This document shows, piece by piece, positions 7,748 through 16,646 of a stretch of DNA of 34,640 nt. The notes under the pieces are model-generated. The model was not told where the DNA came from, did not search any database, and saw only the letters and a program-made list of their open reading frames with translations. Origin of the DNA: Caldilineaceae bacterium bin5. Its GTDB lineage: Bacteria > Chloroflexota > Anaerolineae > Caldilineales > Caldilineaceae. The DNA lies in contig MPML01000054.1 of the NCBI GenBank assembly GCA_002238445.1, positions 1-34,640 of the forward strand, in the 5' to 3' direction. Made by a program: the position numbers and the translations under genes. Position 1 is the first letter of the stretch, and the number at the start of each line of letters is the position of its first letter.

Positions 7748-7772
7748 TTGTAGTTACAGTTTTGTAGTTACA
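7748..7772 (-). promoter_or_regulatory. Candidate brnTA operator: two TGTAGTTACA boxes
   Basis: TTGTAGTTACA occurs twice (7748-7758 and 7762-7772), 14 bases apart, 11-35 bases upstream of the ancestral brnT start. Each box is an inverted repeat TGTA-N2-TACA. Tandem short palindromes just ahead of a toxin-antitoxin operon are what an autorepressing ribbon-helix-helix protein binds; binding by this BrnA is inferred. Confidence 0.5.
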
Positions 7773-7842
7773 ATTCTTGTTGGCGTCAAGTCTGTCGCGG
7801 CTCCTTGACTATTGGAGCGTTTGGCCGGTATCGATAGGACAA

Positions 7843-8709
7843 TCAGACTCGCCCAGTATGCTTCCGCCCTGCGATTGCCGCCGCCTCGTCTCCGGCGGGG
7901 AATGTAATCCCCTCGTCGATCTTCTCAGCGACATTCCCTGCATCGACGCCATCCAGAAAACCAATGTTAGCCGCGTTGCAGGCGGCGAAGACGCGATCGC
8001 GCGCCGCCTTAAGATCACCCTCTTCAGTATTCTCAGGCGTGCGTACCGTGTCGTAGCCAAATGTCATACGCATATCGGACGGCCCCCACTCGGCGAATGC
8101 GATACCCGGCACGCTCGTGCTGGCCTCGGCATTGGCCAGCGCGCGAATGTTCTCAATCTTGATGCCGAGGATCAGCTCACCATCCGGGTTGAGCGGCCAC
8201 ACGTCCGCCTTGCGCAGGTACTCCTGTGTGGGAACGCCCCAGACATGAGCCGCGTTGTCCTGACCGCCGGAGCCGCGCCGGCCCATATCGAGCCCCTCGC
8301 CCACCCCTGGCGTGTGGAAAGGAAAACGCACCCACTCCACGAACTCCTTGACCGCGCCGGGCGATTCGACATGGCATAGCAAAATGCCGTGAATGCCCGT
8401 CGCCAGGACCTGCTTGATCATCCAGGCGTTGTTGCGCACAACATACTCGTCGACGCCGTCAAAGGGCAGTGTCACCAGCACCGGCGGGGTGCGATGACCG
8501 GTCCGGGTCGGCCCGCCTGCCACCAGCCCCCGCATGAACGCGTCCAGCCCCGCCACGTCGAAAGGCTGATGCTCAATGCCGATCACAAGCCAGTCCGCGT
8601 GGGTCTGTGCCGACTGCACGCCGCCTTCAAAAGTCAATGTGCGGCCGCCGTCCCAATAGACCGGCTGTCCTGCTTCCAAGAGCTCGATAATCTGATTGAT
8701 TCGTTTCAT
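7843..8709 (-). CDS. HpcH/HpaI aldolase/citrate lyase family protein
   Basis: The 288-aa TIM-barrel class II (metal-dependent) aldolase shows DWLVIGIEHQPFD, then QVLATGIHGILLCHVESP, the metal-binding Glu in GIKIENIRAL, and FAEWGPSDM (GPxD) near residue 210. Family members cleave 2-keto-3-deoxy acids or related hydroxy-keto acids to pyruvate or glyoxylate plus an aldehyde. The ATG at 8709 has AAAAGG five bases upstream. It follows the Gfo/Idh/MocA gene (8815) by about 105 bp on the same strand and is probably the last step of the catabolic operon. The family barrel is normally about 250-300 aa, so it is complete. Confidence 0.85.
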   Translation of the reverse strand: MKRINQIIELLEAGQPVYWDGGRTLTFEGGVQSAQTHADWLVIGIEHQPFDVAGLDAFMRGLVAGGPTRTGHRTPPVLVTLPFDGVDEYVVRNNAWMIKQVLATGIHGILLCHVESPGAVKEFVEWVRFPFHTPGVGEGLDMGRRGSGGQDNAAHVWGVPTQEYLRKADVWPLNPDGELILGIKIENIRALANAEASTSVPGIAFAEWGPSDMRMTFGYDTVRTPENTEEGDLKAARDRVFAACNAANIGFLDGVDAGNVAEKIDEGITFPAGDEAAAIAGRKHTGRV

Positions 8710-8814
8710 TGTGCCTTTTCCGTTGAGGTGGGACTTGTCGGATTCTGTCTACCAGTATTTGAACGGCAATACCCCGAAATGGTCGCTCTTTCCGAGACGC
8801 GCAGGCCGCGCGAC

Positions 8815-9894
8815 TCAGACCCAGTCCCGCAGTGGGTGTTCACGATCTGCCAGAGGAAAGGTCGTCCGCCCATGCCGATGTGCGGTGTAGACGCCAAGAA
8901 TCATCTCCAGCGACCAGCGGGCGTCGCGTCCGCTTGAGATGGGCTCGCGGCCTTCCTCGAACGCGGCGATCAGATCGCGCACCATGTAGGCATTTAAGGT
9001 GTCGAAGCCGGGATTATCCGGTTTGAGTACAACCTTCCATGCCGGCTCGACCAAGGCAGGGTTGAAGTTAGGATGGGGGCAGTGCAACAGGTATCCGTCC
9101 CAGTTGAGCAGAATGCCCTCAGTTCCGTGGATTGCCAGTCCGCCGGGACGGGGACCGGGACGGACTTCACGGCGGTGCGAGTGGAAGGTGGCCATGATGC
9201 CGTTATCGAATGCGTAAGTGGCTTCAAGGTGATTGCCGAGGATGGGGCCGATCTCTTCGTCGCCCTGACGTGCATGTTCCGGTCCGGCGTCCTCTCCGTC
9301 CTGGAGGACATAGGCCTGCACCCAGCGAGGATGGCCGAAAAGAAAACAGAGCATGTCGAGTGAGTGTGTGCCGAGGACCATCAGGTCCTGGCCGCCGCCG
9401 CGATGGTCCTGTTTGCCGGCGCTGTAGACTTCCTTGACTTCGCCTATGGCTCCGGCCGCGATCATTTCCCTAATTTTGTGCGAATACTGACTGACGCGGC
9501 CCTGGTGGGAGACCGCGACTTTGACGCCGGCGCGGTCGCAGGCCTCGATCATTGCGTCCGCTTTCGCCAGCGTTTGTGTGAAGGGCTTCTCACAGAAGAT
9601 GCCGCGCACGCCGGCCTCGGCTGCAGCGATGACCATGTCATGCTTCTGGTCCATCCAGCGAGGGGCGACACTGACGATGTCCAACTCCTCCTGTTCCAAC
9701 ATCTGCCTGTAATCGGCGTAGAGGTTTTCGCCGCCGACGCCCAGCCGGTCGCCCGCGGCCGCTCTGCCATCGTCGTCGGCATCGGCGACGGCGACCAGGT
9801 CGATCTCTTCCATTCCCAGGTATACGGTGTCCAGGCTGTGGCCGTAGTTGCCGCGGCCGGTATGACCGATGACACCTGCTCGGTATCTTGTCAT
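8815..9894 (-). CDS. Gfo/Idh/MocA family oxidoreductase 1
   Basis: This 359-aa NAD(P)-dependent sugar or cyclitol dehydrogenase-type protein opens with a Rossmann start (YRAGVIGHTGRGNYG, residues 4-18). It has the family hallmark EKP in IFCEKPFTQTLAKADAMIEA near residue 100 and a C-terminal alpha/beta substrate domain. The fingerprint G-x-x-G-x-G is relaxed (GHTGRG). Its ATG overlaps the stop of the sialidase-like gene (ATGA at 9891-9894), so the two are translationally coupled. It presumably oxidises a hydroxyl of the sugar released or recognised by that neighbour. Confidence 0.88.
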   Translation of the reverse strand: MTRYRAGVIGHTGRGNYGHSLDTVYLGMEEIDLVAVADADDDGRAAAGDRLGVGGENLYADYRQMLEQEELDIVSVAPRWMDQKHDMVIAAAEAGVRGIFCEKPFTQTLAKADAMIEACDRAGVKVAVSHQGRVSQYSHKIREMIAAGAIGEVKEVYSAGKQDHRGGGQDLMVLGTHSLDMLCFLFGHPRWVQAYVLQDGEDAGPEHARQGDEEIGPILGNHLEATYAFDNGIMATFHSHRREVRPGPRPGGLAIHGTEGILLNWDGYLLHCPHPNFNPALVEPAWKVVLKPDNPGFDTLNAYMVRDLIAAFEEGREPISSGRDARWSLEMILGVYTAHRHGRTTFPLADREHPLRDWV

Positions 9895-11594
9895 GTCAAC
9901 TCCTCTTCACTGACGATGTATGCCTTGATTATCGGCTGTGCGGCCGACTTCCAGTTGGCGTCTCTGAATTGGTCGTTTGTGTAGTCTGCGATGACGACCG
10001 TGCCATCCTCCATCTGATCCCAGTTGCTATAGCCGGAGTCGGCGGTGGCGTCGAGGCGGACCATGCGCTCACGCCGGAACTGGTCGGGGTAGGTCCCGGA
10101 GTCCGCCCGCCAGGACCTGTCGACGCTATGGCTGCCTGGATTCTCGACCGATACGCTCACCGATCGCCAGAGAGAGACGCCTGGCAGATTGCTACCGAAA
10201 CGGACGAGCCGGGCCCCGGATATGTTTGCCGCTTCTTGCAGAAGGAGGCGACCGTCGACGTGGACGGCAATCTCGCCTTTCGAACGCACGATCTTGTATC
10301 TGTGCCACTGCGTCGCATCCAACGGAAAGTGGTAGGCCGGCAGCGACGGTGACTCGTTTCCATTCCCGGGAGAGCCTGTCGTGCTGTGGAATGCGGCTTC
10401 TTCCTGGCTGCTTTGGGTTAAGCAGATTCCCTGAGGGGAAATGCGAACGCGACAGCCCGCGAAGAGATCGCAGCCCCCGCTGGATTGATCGGCGAGACGG
10501 AGTTCCGCCTCCATTTCCACGCGTGCGCCGCTTGTAAGCGCCGGATACAACGAGAAGAATACCTGATCCTCCGGACCGCAGTCGGTTGTCAGCGTAAGGT
10601 GACCGCTGTCAAGAAAGCAGCGAGACTCGTCCCAGATGAACGATGCCGGCTCGTACCCAAGCTTTTCAGCCGGATCCCAGATGAAGGCATAGCTCGCAAA
10701 CGTGCCCCAGCGATTGCGGTATGTGACCAACAGTTTGCCGGACCTCAGTTTGTGGACAGCCGTACGCTGGCCGTAGAAAGGAGCGAGTATGGGCTCCTCC
10801 CATGTTCTGCCATTGTCATAGCTGTGAATGAAGCGGCTGGGCTGGCCGAAGCAACCGTTGCCGAATCCGATTCTGGTGACGGCCAGCAGATGGCCCGGTT
10901 CCAACTCGACAATGCCTACTTCCGAGTCACCGTGGTAGGGGTCGTCCGCGACCGTTGCGGTACGACGCCAGGACTTGCCTCCATCATCGGAAAACACAGC
11001 TGTGTTGCGGTAGTAAAGGCTGTAGCCTGGAGGGGGCGGGCTCTCGAACACATCAGTCTCGACCGGCTCGGTTCGTGTGTAGACCAGTGTCCCGTCTGAA
11101 AGATCTACGACATATCCTGGCTCTCCGCCGACGTCGTCGCACTGAACTGGTTCACTCCAGCTACGGCCATGGTCGTCGCTCCAGAGCAAGTAGTTGGCCA
11201 TACCTCTGGGGGGCCGCTGCCAGAATGCCAAACGCGGCCAGTCGTCTCCTGAGGTTCGATGGCCCTGGTCGCAGATAATGACGAGCCGCCCGTCCTGCAG
11301 GCGGCTCAACTGCGGCGCGACCCAGACGCTCTGGTGCTGCCACACGTTTCGATGCGAAATCGAACGGTGGCCATACCAGGTGCGTCCCCCACTGCTGGAG
11401 TAGGCAACCATAATGTGTGTGCTGACAGCAGAGTGCGAGTCGGAAAGCCGGTAGACGGCGACCAGTCCTTCGGGCGTCGCGACGACGTTGGCAACCGAGC
11501 AGTACCAACCGCGCGGATTGGGGCAGACCAGATCTTCCGGGTGGTTGCTCTGGTTGGCAATGACGAACTTCCTGTCGTCGGGAACGGCTCGCAT
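9891..11594 (-). CDS. BNR/Asp-box sialidase-like protein with inserted lectin-like domain
   Basis: The protein is about 567 aa from ATG 11594; a TTG at 11603 overlapping the previous stop is the alternative. Four Asp boxes mark a sialidase-type six-bladed propeller: SSGGRTW (about 67-73), SDDHGRSW (139-146), SDDGGKSW (202-209) and SYDNGRTW (258-265). A region around 325-505 interrupts the propeller and looks like a concanavalin A/LamG sandwich (for example HRYKIVRSKGEIAVHVDG). The last blade then resumes near 525-545 (YSNWDQMEDGTVVIADYTND). No signal peptide is seen, so it is probably not a secreted exo-sialidase. It is coupled to Gfo/Idh/MocA genes on both sides, arguing for an intracellular glycan-processing role. 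Confidence 0.8.
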   Translation of the reverse strand: MRAVPDDRKFVIANQSNHPEDLVCPNPRGWYCSVANVVATPEGLVAVYRLSDSHSAVSTHIMVAYSSSGGRTWYGHRSISHRNVWQHQSVWVAPQLSRLQDGRLVIICDQGHRTSGDDWPRLAFWQRPPRGMANYLLWSDDHGRSWSEPVQCDDVGGEPGYVVDLSDGTLVYTRTEPVETDVFESPPPPGYSLYYRNTAVFSDDGGKSWRRTATVADDPYHGDSEVGIVELEPGHLLAVTRIGFGNGCFGQPSRFIHSYDNGRTWEEPILAPFYGQRTAVHKLRSGKLLVTYRNRWGTFASYAFIWDPAEKLGYEPASFIWDESRCFLDSGHLTLTTDCGPEDQVFFSLYPALTSGARVEMEAELRLADQSSGGCDLFAGCRVRISPQGICLTQSSQEEAAFHSTTGSPGNGNESPSLPAYHFPLDATQWHRYKIVRSKGEIAVHVDGRLLLQEAANISGARLVRFGSNLPGVSLWRSVSVSVENPGSHSVDRSWRADSGTYPDQFRRERMVRLDATADSGYSNWDQMEDGTVVIADYTNDQFRDANWKSAAQPIIKAYIVSEEELT

Positions 11595-11599
11595 CGACC

Positions 11600-12652
11600 T
11601 CAATGTCCCGGAGGCAGCGGCAGGTCGACGCGCACATTGCCGCGCGCGTGCGACTGGAGGAAGCCGACCAGAATCTCTACCGTCTTCTTGGCCTCTCTTG
11701 CCGGGCTGAGCAAGTCGCTGCCGTTTTCGATGGCATCGATCAGATCGGCAACGCAGGCCGGGATCCTGGTATACAGGTGGGCTTCGAAGGGAAGGAATTC
11801 GGAGTTATTCCTGTCGCGGCGGATGACGCGGCTGTTGTGGACGTCGAGCATGCCGGTTTCGCCGTAGACCTGGAAGGTGAAGCTGGCTGCAAACTGCGAC
11901 TTGTTGGCATTCACAAAGGCGCGCACCCCGTTACGGAAATGGACGTAGCCGGAGACTGCCGGGTCGGTTGCCGGATCTCTGCCGCCGTCCCCGAGATACC
12001 TGTCATAGTGATCGTAGCCGGGTTCCAGTTCGGCGAAGACCCATTCCGGCTCCGAATCGGCAAAGAAGCAGACGCCGTCGACTAGATGTGTGCCGTTGCG
12101 GAACATCATCGCACGCGGTCCGCCCAGCGTGGCGACAATGCGCTGCACTTCGCCGATCGACCCGCTGCGGACCGCTTCTCTTGCGACATCGTAGTGGGGT
12201 CCCCAACGATTTGTGTGGTCCACGACAAGAAGGGTTCCGCTCGCCTCGCAGGCTTCGATCATGCGCGTGCATTCGTCCACCGTTGTCGCAAACGGCTTTT
12301 CGCAGATGATTCCCTTTGCGCCGGCGTTCGCAGCTTCCACAACGATATCGGTGTGGCGGTGGTCTGAGGTGACGACACTGACGATATCGAGATTCTCGCG
12401 TTCGATCATTTCGCGGTAGTCAGTGTAGGTTTCCAACTCGCCGAACTCCTGCCCCCAGGTATCTGCTACCTTTTCAAACAGCTCCGTCTTCAGTTCACAG
12501 ACGGCAACCACGTCGGTTTGGGGGATGAGATGGTAGGCCCCGAGATGAGAGCTGGGGCTGGGCGTCTTCAAGATGTTGCCTGGTTCGGCGGCCGGGCGGT
12601 TGGCCGCGATTCCCGACAGACCGACAACGCCTACGCGATATTTCTCTGGCAT
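11600..12652 (-). CDS. Gfo/Idh/MocA family oxidoreductase 2
   Basis: The 350-aa protein has a Rossmann N-terminus YRVGVVGLSGIAANRPA, then DIVSVVTSDHRHTDIVVEA. The catalytic-loop EKP lies in GIICEKPFATTVDECTRMIE, and a C-terminal sheet with GETGMLDVHNSRVI follows. A strong Shine-Dalgarno (AGGAGGAG, seven bases from ATG 12652) suggests a well-translated member. It begins 13 bp after the Ldh-family gene and ends at the start of the sialidase-like gene. Sequence differs clearly from the other two family members here, so they probably act on different intermediates. Confidence 0.88.
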   Translation of the reverse strand: MPEKYRVGVVGLSGIAANRPAAEPGNILKTPSPSSHLGAYHLIPQTDVVAVCELKTELFEKVADTWGQEFGELETYTDYREMIERENLDIVSVVTSDHRHTDIVVEAANAGAKGIICEKPFATTVDECTRMIEACEASGTLLVVDHTNRWGPHYDVAREAVRSGSIGEVQRIVATLGGPRAMMFRNGTHLVDGVCFFADSEPEWVFAELEPGYDHYDRYLGDGGRDPATDPAVSGYVHFRNGVRAFVNANKSQFAASFTFQVYGETGMLDVHNSRVIRRDRNNSEFLPFEAHLYTRIPACVADLIDAIENGSDLLSPAREAKKTVEILVGFLQSHARGNVRVDLPLPPGH

Positions 12653-12665
12653 CTGACTGCTCCTC

Positions 12666-13706
12666 CTATCCTTCCTCGGTTAGTGATACGTTCAGCTTGT
12701 CGGCCCATGCTTCGATCTTTTCAAATGTCTCCGCCGGCACGTCAATCCCCTCGGCCAGGCGCTGCACCCGTGACCTGTGCTCGAAATCGCCCGGAACCAG
12801 AACCTCGTCGAATCCTGGCGCCGGCGGTATCGACTTCATGGCATCCAGAACTGCGCGCACATTGCCCTGATAGCCCTCCAACGGCGTAAACGCAGCTACG
12901 TCATAGACCTGCATGAACAGACCGGCCATCGACGTCAACTCCGAATTGAAGTCGCCGGCCAACCCGCCCATCAGACTGAAAAACAGCGAAAGCGCATAAC
13001 CTTTGTGGCCCCCAAACGGCAGCAGAAAGCCGCCGTCAGCGAAATCCTGCGGCTGAGTGCTGGGATGGCCATCTTTATCAACGATTGCGCCCTCCGGCAG
13101 CTCAACCCCTTTGCTGCGCGCCACCAATATCTTCCCGCCTGCAATCACGCTCGTGGCAAAGTCAATGACGAAAGGCGAGTCGTCTCCCGTGGGAATGCCG
13201 ACTGCAATCGGATTTGTGCCCAGGGCGCCGCGCGCGCCGCCAAAGGGAACCACTTGTGAACCCGCCGCCGAAGCGCCCCCCAACGTTATCAGCGTGATAC
13301 AGCCGGCCCGTGCAGCCTGCTCTGCGTACTCGCCAACACGGCCAATATGGGTCGTACTCTGGAAGGTGACGCAGCAGACCGCCGACTGCCTAGCCCTTTC
13401 GATGGCCCACTCCATCGCCCGGCGACTCATATTGTGGCCAAATCCACTGTGCCCGTCAACGTGCATCGTGTTTGCGCTCTCACGGACGATTTCAGGGTAG
13501 GCGTCGCTTACAATGTGCCCATCCTCAATGCGGTCCAGGTACATCGGCACAAACTGCACGCCGTGGGAATCGTGGCCGGCGAGATTGGCATTAACCAGGA
13601 TTTCCGCAACCGTCGCGGCGATATCATCGGGGGCTCCCGATGCCGCAAAAAGTCTCCGGCTGACTCCTCGCAGATATTCGGCTGTGTAGCGTTTCGAAGT
13701 TGTCAT
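12666..13706 (-). CDS. Ldh family (malate/L-lactate/ureidoglycolate-type) NAD(P) oxidoreductase
   Basis: The product is about 346 aa from ATG 13706, supported by AGGGGAG five bases upstream; the frame stays open to 13844 without family similarity. Family features are AGHDSHGVQFVPMYLDRI (His45, His48), GHSGFGHNMSRRAM, the catalytic-region STTHIGRVGEYA, LGTNPIAVGIP and GGHKGYALSL. This fold is used by 2,3-diketo-gulonate reductase (YiaK), sulfolactate and ureidoglycolate dehydrogenases. In this operon a sugar-acid or 2-oxo-acid reductase or dehydrogenase is the likeliest role, but the substrate cannot be named. It is 135 bp downstream of Gfo/Idh/MocA 3. Confidence 0.86.
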   Translation of the reverse strand: MTTSKRYTAEYLRGVSRRLFAASGAPDDIAATVAEILVNANLAGHDSHGVQFVPMYLDRIEDGHIVSDAYPEIVRESANTMHVDGHSGFGHNMSRRAMEWAIERARQSAVCCVTFQSTTHIGRVGEYAEQAARAGCITLITLGGASAAGSQVVPFGGARGALGTNPIAVGIPTGDDSPFVIDFATSVIAGGKILVARSKGVELPEGAIVDKDGHPSTQPQDFADGGFLLPFGGHKGYALSLFFSLMGGLAGDFNSELTSMAGLFMQVYDVAAFTPLEGYQGNVRAVLDAMKSIPPAPGFDEVLVPGDFEHRSRVQRLAEGIDVPAETFEKIEAWADKLNVSLTEEG

Positions 13707-13840
13707 CAGACTCCCCTGAATTTGAAGCGGATTCGCAACAGTTTCTGTTTCAAGTACAGTTTGAACTCTTGCAGTGTGGCTTTTTGTAACCTGAACTCTT
13801 GTTTCGACTGCAGTCGGGCCGTTGTGCCCCGCGTGGGTTC

Positions 13841-14998
13841 TCAATCGCGAGCCAGCGGCATCTCAACGACCCGCCCTTCGGCGGCGGATTTATACCCTGC
13901 CAGCAGAATTTCGGTAAGCAATGCAGCCTGTCGCGCGTTCATCTCGCTCTCGCGCTCCTCGAAGATGCAGTCGACAAAGTAGCTGGCATCGGTGCGACTA
14001 TCCAGTGCTGAGGAAAGGGATGCGATCGTGCGTTTGGGTTGGGCGTTGACCTCTTCCTGGGTTGTACGCCAAAAACCCATCGGATCGCGGGGATTGATTT
14101 CTGGTGGCGTCCAGGGTTGATCATTTGCAAAGACTTCCAACCGCGGTCGATTGGCATCGAGAATCATTGAGCCTTCGGTTCCGATCAGGTGGATCTGGTT
14201 GGCGCCTCCGGCCGAATGACTCGCCCATCCGATGCGCCCGCCGGTAATTGTGGCGGTTGCCCCGCCCTCCAGCGTCATTGAAAGGAAGCCGAAATCTTCC
14301 ATATTCCGGTCCTGGTGTTCAGCGAAAAAGTAGTTGGCTGTGCTGCCGAAGACGGTCTCGACCGCGCGTCCGGATATCATGCAGACCATCCCGAGCGCGT
14401 ATACGCCGATGGCATACAGCTCGGCCTTTGCATCAACGAAATTGGAGATGACCGGCGGGTAGACTGCCTGTCGCGGCGCGCCCAACCTGGCGGTACCGTT
14501 GGGTCCCTTTGAGAACAGGTTATCGACGTGAATTGCTGTCAATTCACCCAGAATACCTGACTCGACGACTCGGCGGGCCTCCTGCACCCAGGCCTGGAGG
14601 TTGGAACTGAACATCTGGCTGCGCACGCCCGCCCGTTCGACCGCGGCAACGGCCGCGTCGGCATGTGACAGGTAGGGCGTCATGGGTTTGTCGACATAGA
14701 CGTGCTTGCCCGCGTCGGCGCAGCGGGCAGCGATGCGTCCGCGGCGTTCAGGGTCGGCGCATACGGAGACGAGGTGCACGTCATCGCGGGCCAGGGCATC
14801 ATCCAGATTGGGCCAGTAGGGGATGTCCAGGTCCTCTGCGAACTGTTTGTTCAGTTGGGCGCGTTCGGGGGGAACGTCAACTTCGTCGCTCAGGCCAACG
14901 AGTCTGCAGCGGGGATCGGCCCGCAGGTTTAGCGCGTAGTTTTCCTGGTGCGTCAGCCTGCCCGAAATCAGAAGGACGCCCAGTTGCTGGCTGCTCAT
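13841..14998 (-). CDS. Gfo/Idh/MocA family oxidoreductase 3
   Basis: The 385-aa protein has an N-terminus (QLGVLLISGRLTHQENYALN) whose dinucleotide fingerprint is not the standard GxGxxG. The family core is otherwise clear: HLVSVCADPERRGRIAARCA, then DKP in HVYVDKPMTPYLSHADAAV (Asp replacing the usual Glu of EKP), and IHLIGTEGSMILDANRPRLE in the C-terminal domain. Its ATG overlaps by four bases the stop of the small C-domain-like protein at 14995-15489. The altered fingerprint raises the possibility of altered cofactor use. Confidence 0.85.
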   Translation of the reverse strand: MSSQQLGVLLISGRLTHQENYALNLRADPRCRLVGLSDEVDVPPERAQLNKQFAEDLDIPYWPNLDDALARDDVHLVSVCADPERRGRIAARCADAGKHVYVDKPMTPYLSHADAAVAAVERAGVRSQMFSSNLQAWVQEARRVVESGILGELTAIHVDNLFSKGPNGTARLGAPRQAVYPPVISNFVDAKAELYAIGVYALGMVCMISGRAVETVFGSTANYFFAEHQDRNMEDFGFLSMTLEGGATATITGGRIGWASHSAGGANQIHLIGTEGSMILDANRPRLEVFANDQPWTPPEINPRDPMGFWRTTQEEVNAQPKRTIASLSSALDSRTDASYFVDCIFEERESEMNARQAALLTEILLAGYKSAAEGRVVEMPLARD

Positions 14999-15489
14999 GT
15001 CTGGTCTCCTTCGAGAGACAGAGATACCGGTTTTTTGGCGAGGAGTGACCTATCGATGGCTGCCACCATGTTTGAGGTGGACAAGACTGTGGAATGCTGC
15101 AATCTTTCGTCCTTGCCACTGACAGAGTTTTCTGTCGGCGCGGGTGCTTGGGCATCCGTGTGAAAGATCGAGCCGCGTGCGCCGAGAATGGCCAGGTTCA
15201 TCGAGGGGTGATCGTGAGCCAGGGTTATTGCCAGAACGGCCGACTCCCCGTTCTCGTATTCCAGTGCGACTGAGAGATGGCCTTTGTCAGCCGAGCCCGT
15301 TGCATAGATCCGGCGCGGGTTGGCCGACAGCCAGATTTCGGCGTAGGCACTCATTTCGGCCAGCAGCGGTTTGAGATCGGCAGTCTGTTGTGCCGCAGCC
15401 GCGGTCCAGCGGACAAATAGGGGGGCGCCAACACGGCCGCCGGCAATTGTCTCGCTAACGGTCTGATTCAACACAGTCCAATCGTACAT
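14995..15489 (-). CDS. Small protein resembling an isolated Gfo/Idh/MocA C-terminal domain
   Basis: The protein is about 164 aa from ATG 15489, which has GAGGAG seven bases upstream; the frame extends to 15522 without support. There is no Rossmann domain. The stretch SVALEYENGESAVLAITLAH followed by PSMNLAILGARGSIFHTDA has the alternation and 'GxxGSI' turn of the central sheet of Gfo/Idh/MocA C-terminal domains, preceded by a segment on choosing or accompanying a binding surface (AGGRVGAPLFVRW). It overlaps the next gene, a full Gfo/Idh/MocA, by four bases, so it may be a partner subunit. The resemblance is by eye only; otherwise it is an unknown protein. Confidence 0.6.
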   Translation of the reverse strand: MYDWTVLNQTVSETIAGGRVGAPLFVRWTAAAAQQTADLKPLLAEMSAYAEIWLSANPRRIYATGSADKGHLSVALEYENGESAVLAITLAHDHPSMNLAILGARGSIFHTDAQAPAPTENSVSGKDERLQHSTVLSTSNMVAAIDRSLLAKKPVSLSLEGDQT

Positions 15490-15567
15490 GAGTAACTCCT
15501 CGAATTCTGCAGCAATGCTCAACTTTGGACTGTGGATATTTGAAGTGGGAATTCCAAGGGCAGGGGG

Positions 15568-16551
15568 TTAAGAATCTGCTTGGCGCGGGTTGAGAGCATC
15601 ATTCAGCCCGTCGCCCAGGAAGTTGATCCCGAGAGAGACGATAGCAATCGTCAGGCCGGGCACGGCCACAAGCCAGGGACGGTAGCGCCAGCTCAGTTGA
15701 TTGTCATTGATCATTGCCCCCCAGCTGGCTTGCGGAGGCTGGACGCCCACACCCAGAAAACTCAAGCCTGACTCGGCCACGATCGCACCGGCAAAGCCAA
15801 ACGTGACCATTACAATCAGCGGGCCGAGCGCGTTCGGGATCAAATGCTTCATCAGTATTTTGGCCTGGCTGACTCCAATCGCGCGCGCGGCCTCAACAAA
15901 CTCCTTTTCGCGCAGCGACAGGATCTGGCCCCGGATCAGACGCGCGTATCCGGGCCACTGAATCACCGAAAGCGCCCCAAAGACTACGATTAAGTCCACA
16001 TACGTAGGCGTTGCAAAAAACTCCAGGCCTGTCCGCTCATGCATCATATCGACCCAGTCGGCCACCGGCTTGCGGAACGTCGCCGCAATCAGTGAAGCGA
16101 AAAGGAGCTGCGGAATCGACATCGTCACGTCGACCGCGCGCCCGATCAACCAGTCCGCCCAACTCCCCAAATAGGCGGCAATGCCCCCCAGAACAATCCC
16201 CAAAATGAGGCTGAACGTCGTAGAGATGATGGCGACGATGCCCGCCGTGCGCGCGCCCCACATGATCCGGCTCAACATGTCCCGCCCCAGGTCATCGGTC
16301 CCCAAGAGATAATCCACACTTGGGCCTTCAGCAATCCGGTCCAGGTTTTGAAGCATGTAGGGGTAGGGCGCCAGATAGGGACCAAAAATTGCTGCGATAA
16401 AGAGCAGCAGAAAAATGAATAGTCCTACCATCGACAGTCTGTTACGCACCAGGCGACGAAAGGCGTCGCTCCACAGACCGCGAGCCTTCAATTCCTGCGC
16501 CTCAAGTTGCAGCGACAGGTCCGCTACATTAGCGGCATCCGTCTGAGCCAT
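15568..16551 (-). CDS. ABC transporter permease, DppC/OppC type
   Basis: The 327-aa inner-membrane protein has an N-terminal cytoplasmic tail, then a first membrane helix (SMVGLFIFLLLFIAAIFGPYL). The OppC-type LLGTDDLGRDMLSRIMWGARTA block follows, with five further helices and the EAA loop EFVEAARAIGVSQAKILMKH near residue 240 that docks to the ATPase. The C-terminus (GLTIAIVSLGINFLGDGLNDALNPR) is typical. The ATG has AGAGGA seven bases upstream. It pairs with the DppB-type permease 95 bp upstream. No cognate ATP-binding gene follows, which is unusual for this transporter class. Confidence 0.92.
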   Translation of the reverse strand: MAQTDAANVADLSLQLEAQELKARGLWSDAFRRLVRNRLSMVGLFIFLLLFIAAIFGPYLAPYPYMLQNLDRIAEGPSVDYLLGTDDLGRDMLSRIMWGARTAGIVAIISTTFSLILGIVLGGIAAYLGSWADWLIGRAVDVTMSIPQLLFASLIAATFRKPVADWVDMMHERTGLEFFATPTYVDLIVVFGALSVIQWPGYARLIRGQILSLREKEFVEAARAIGVSQAKILMKHLIPNALGPLIVMVTFGFAGAIVAESGLSFLGVGVQPPQASWGAMINDNQLSWRYRPWLVAVPGLTIAIVSLGINFLGDGLNDALNPRQADS

Positions 16552-16646
16552 CCAGTATTCCTCTCAGCTAGGGCTTTCCGCTTTCTCTAGCTGGTGCCCA
16601 GGGCATTCGTCACCGTGTTTTCGGAACTACCTCGCCTTCAACTCTC

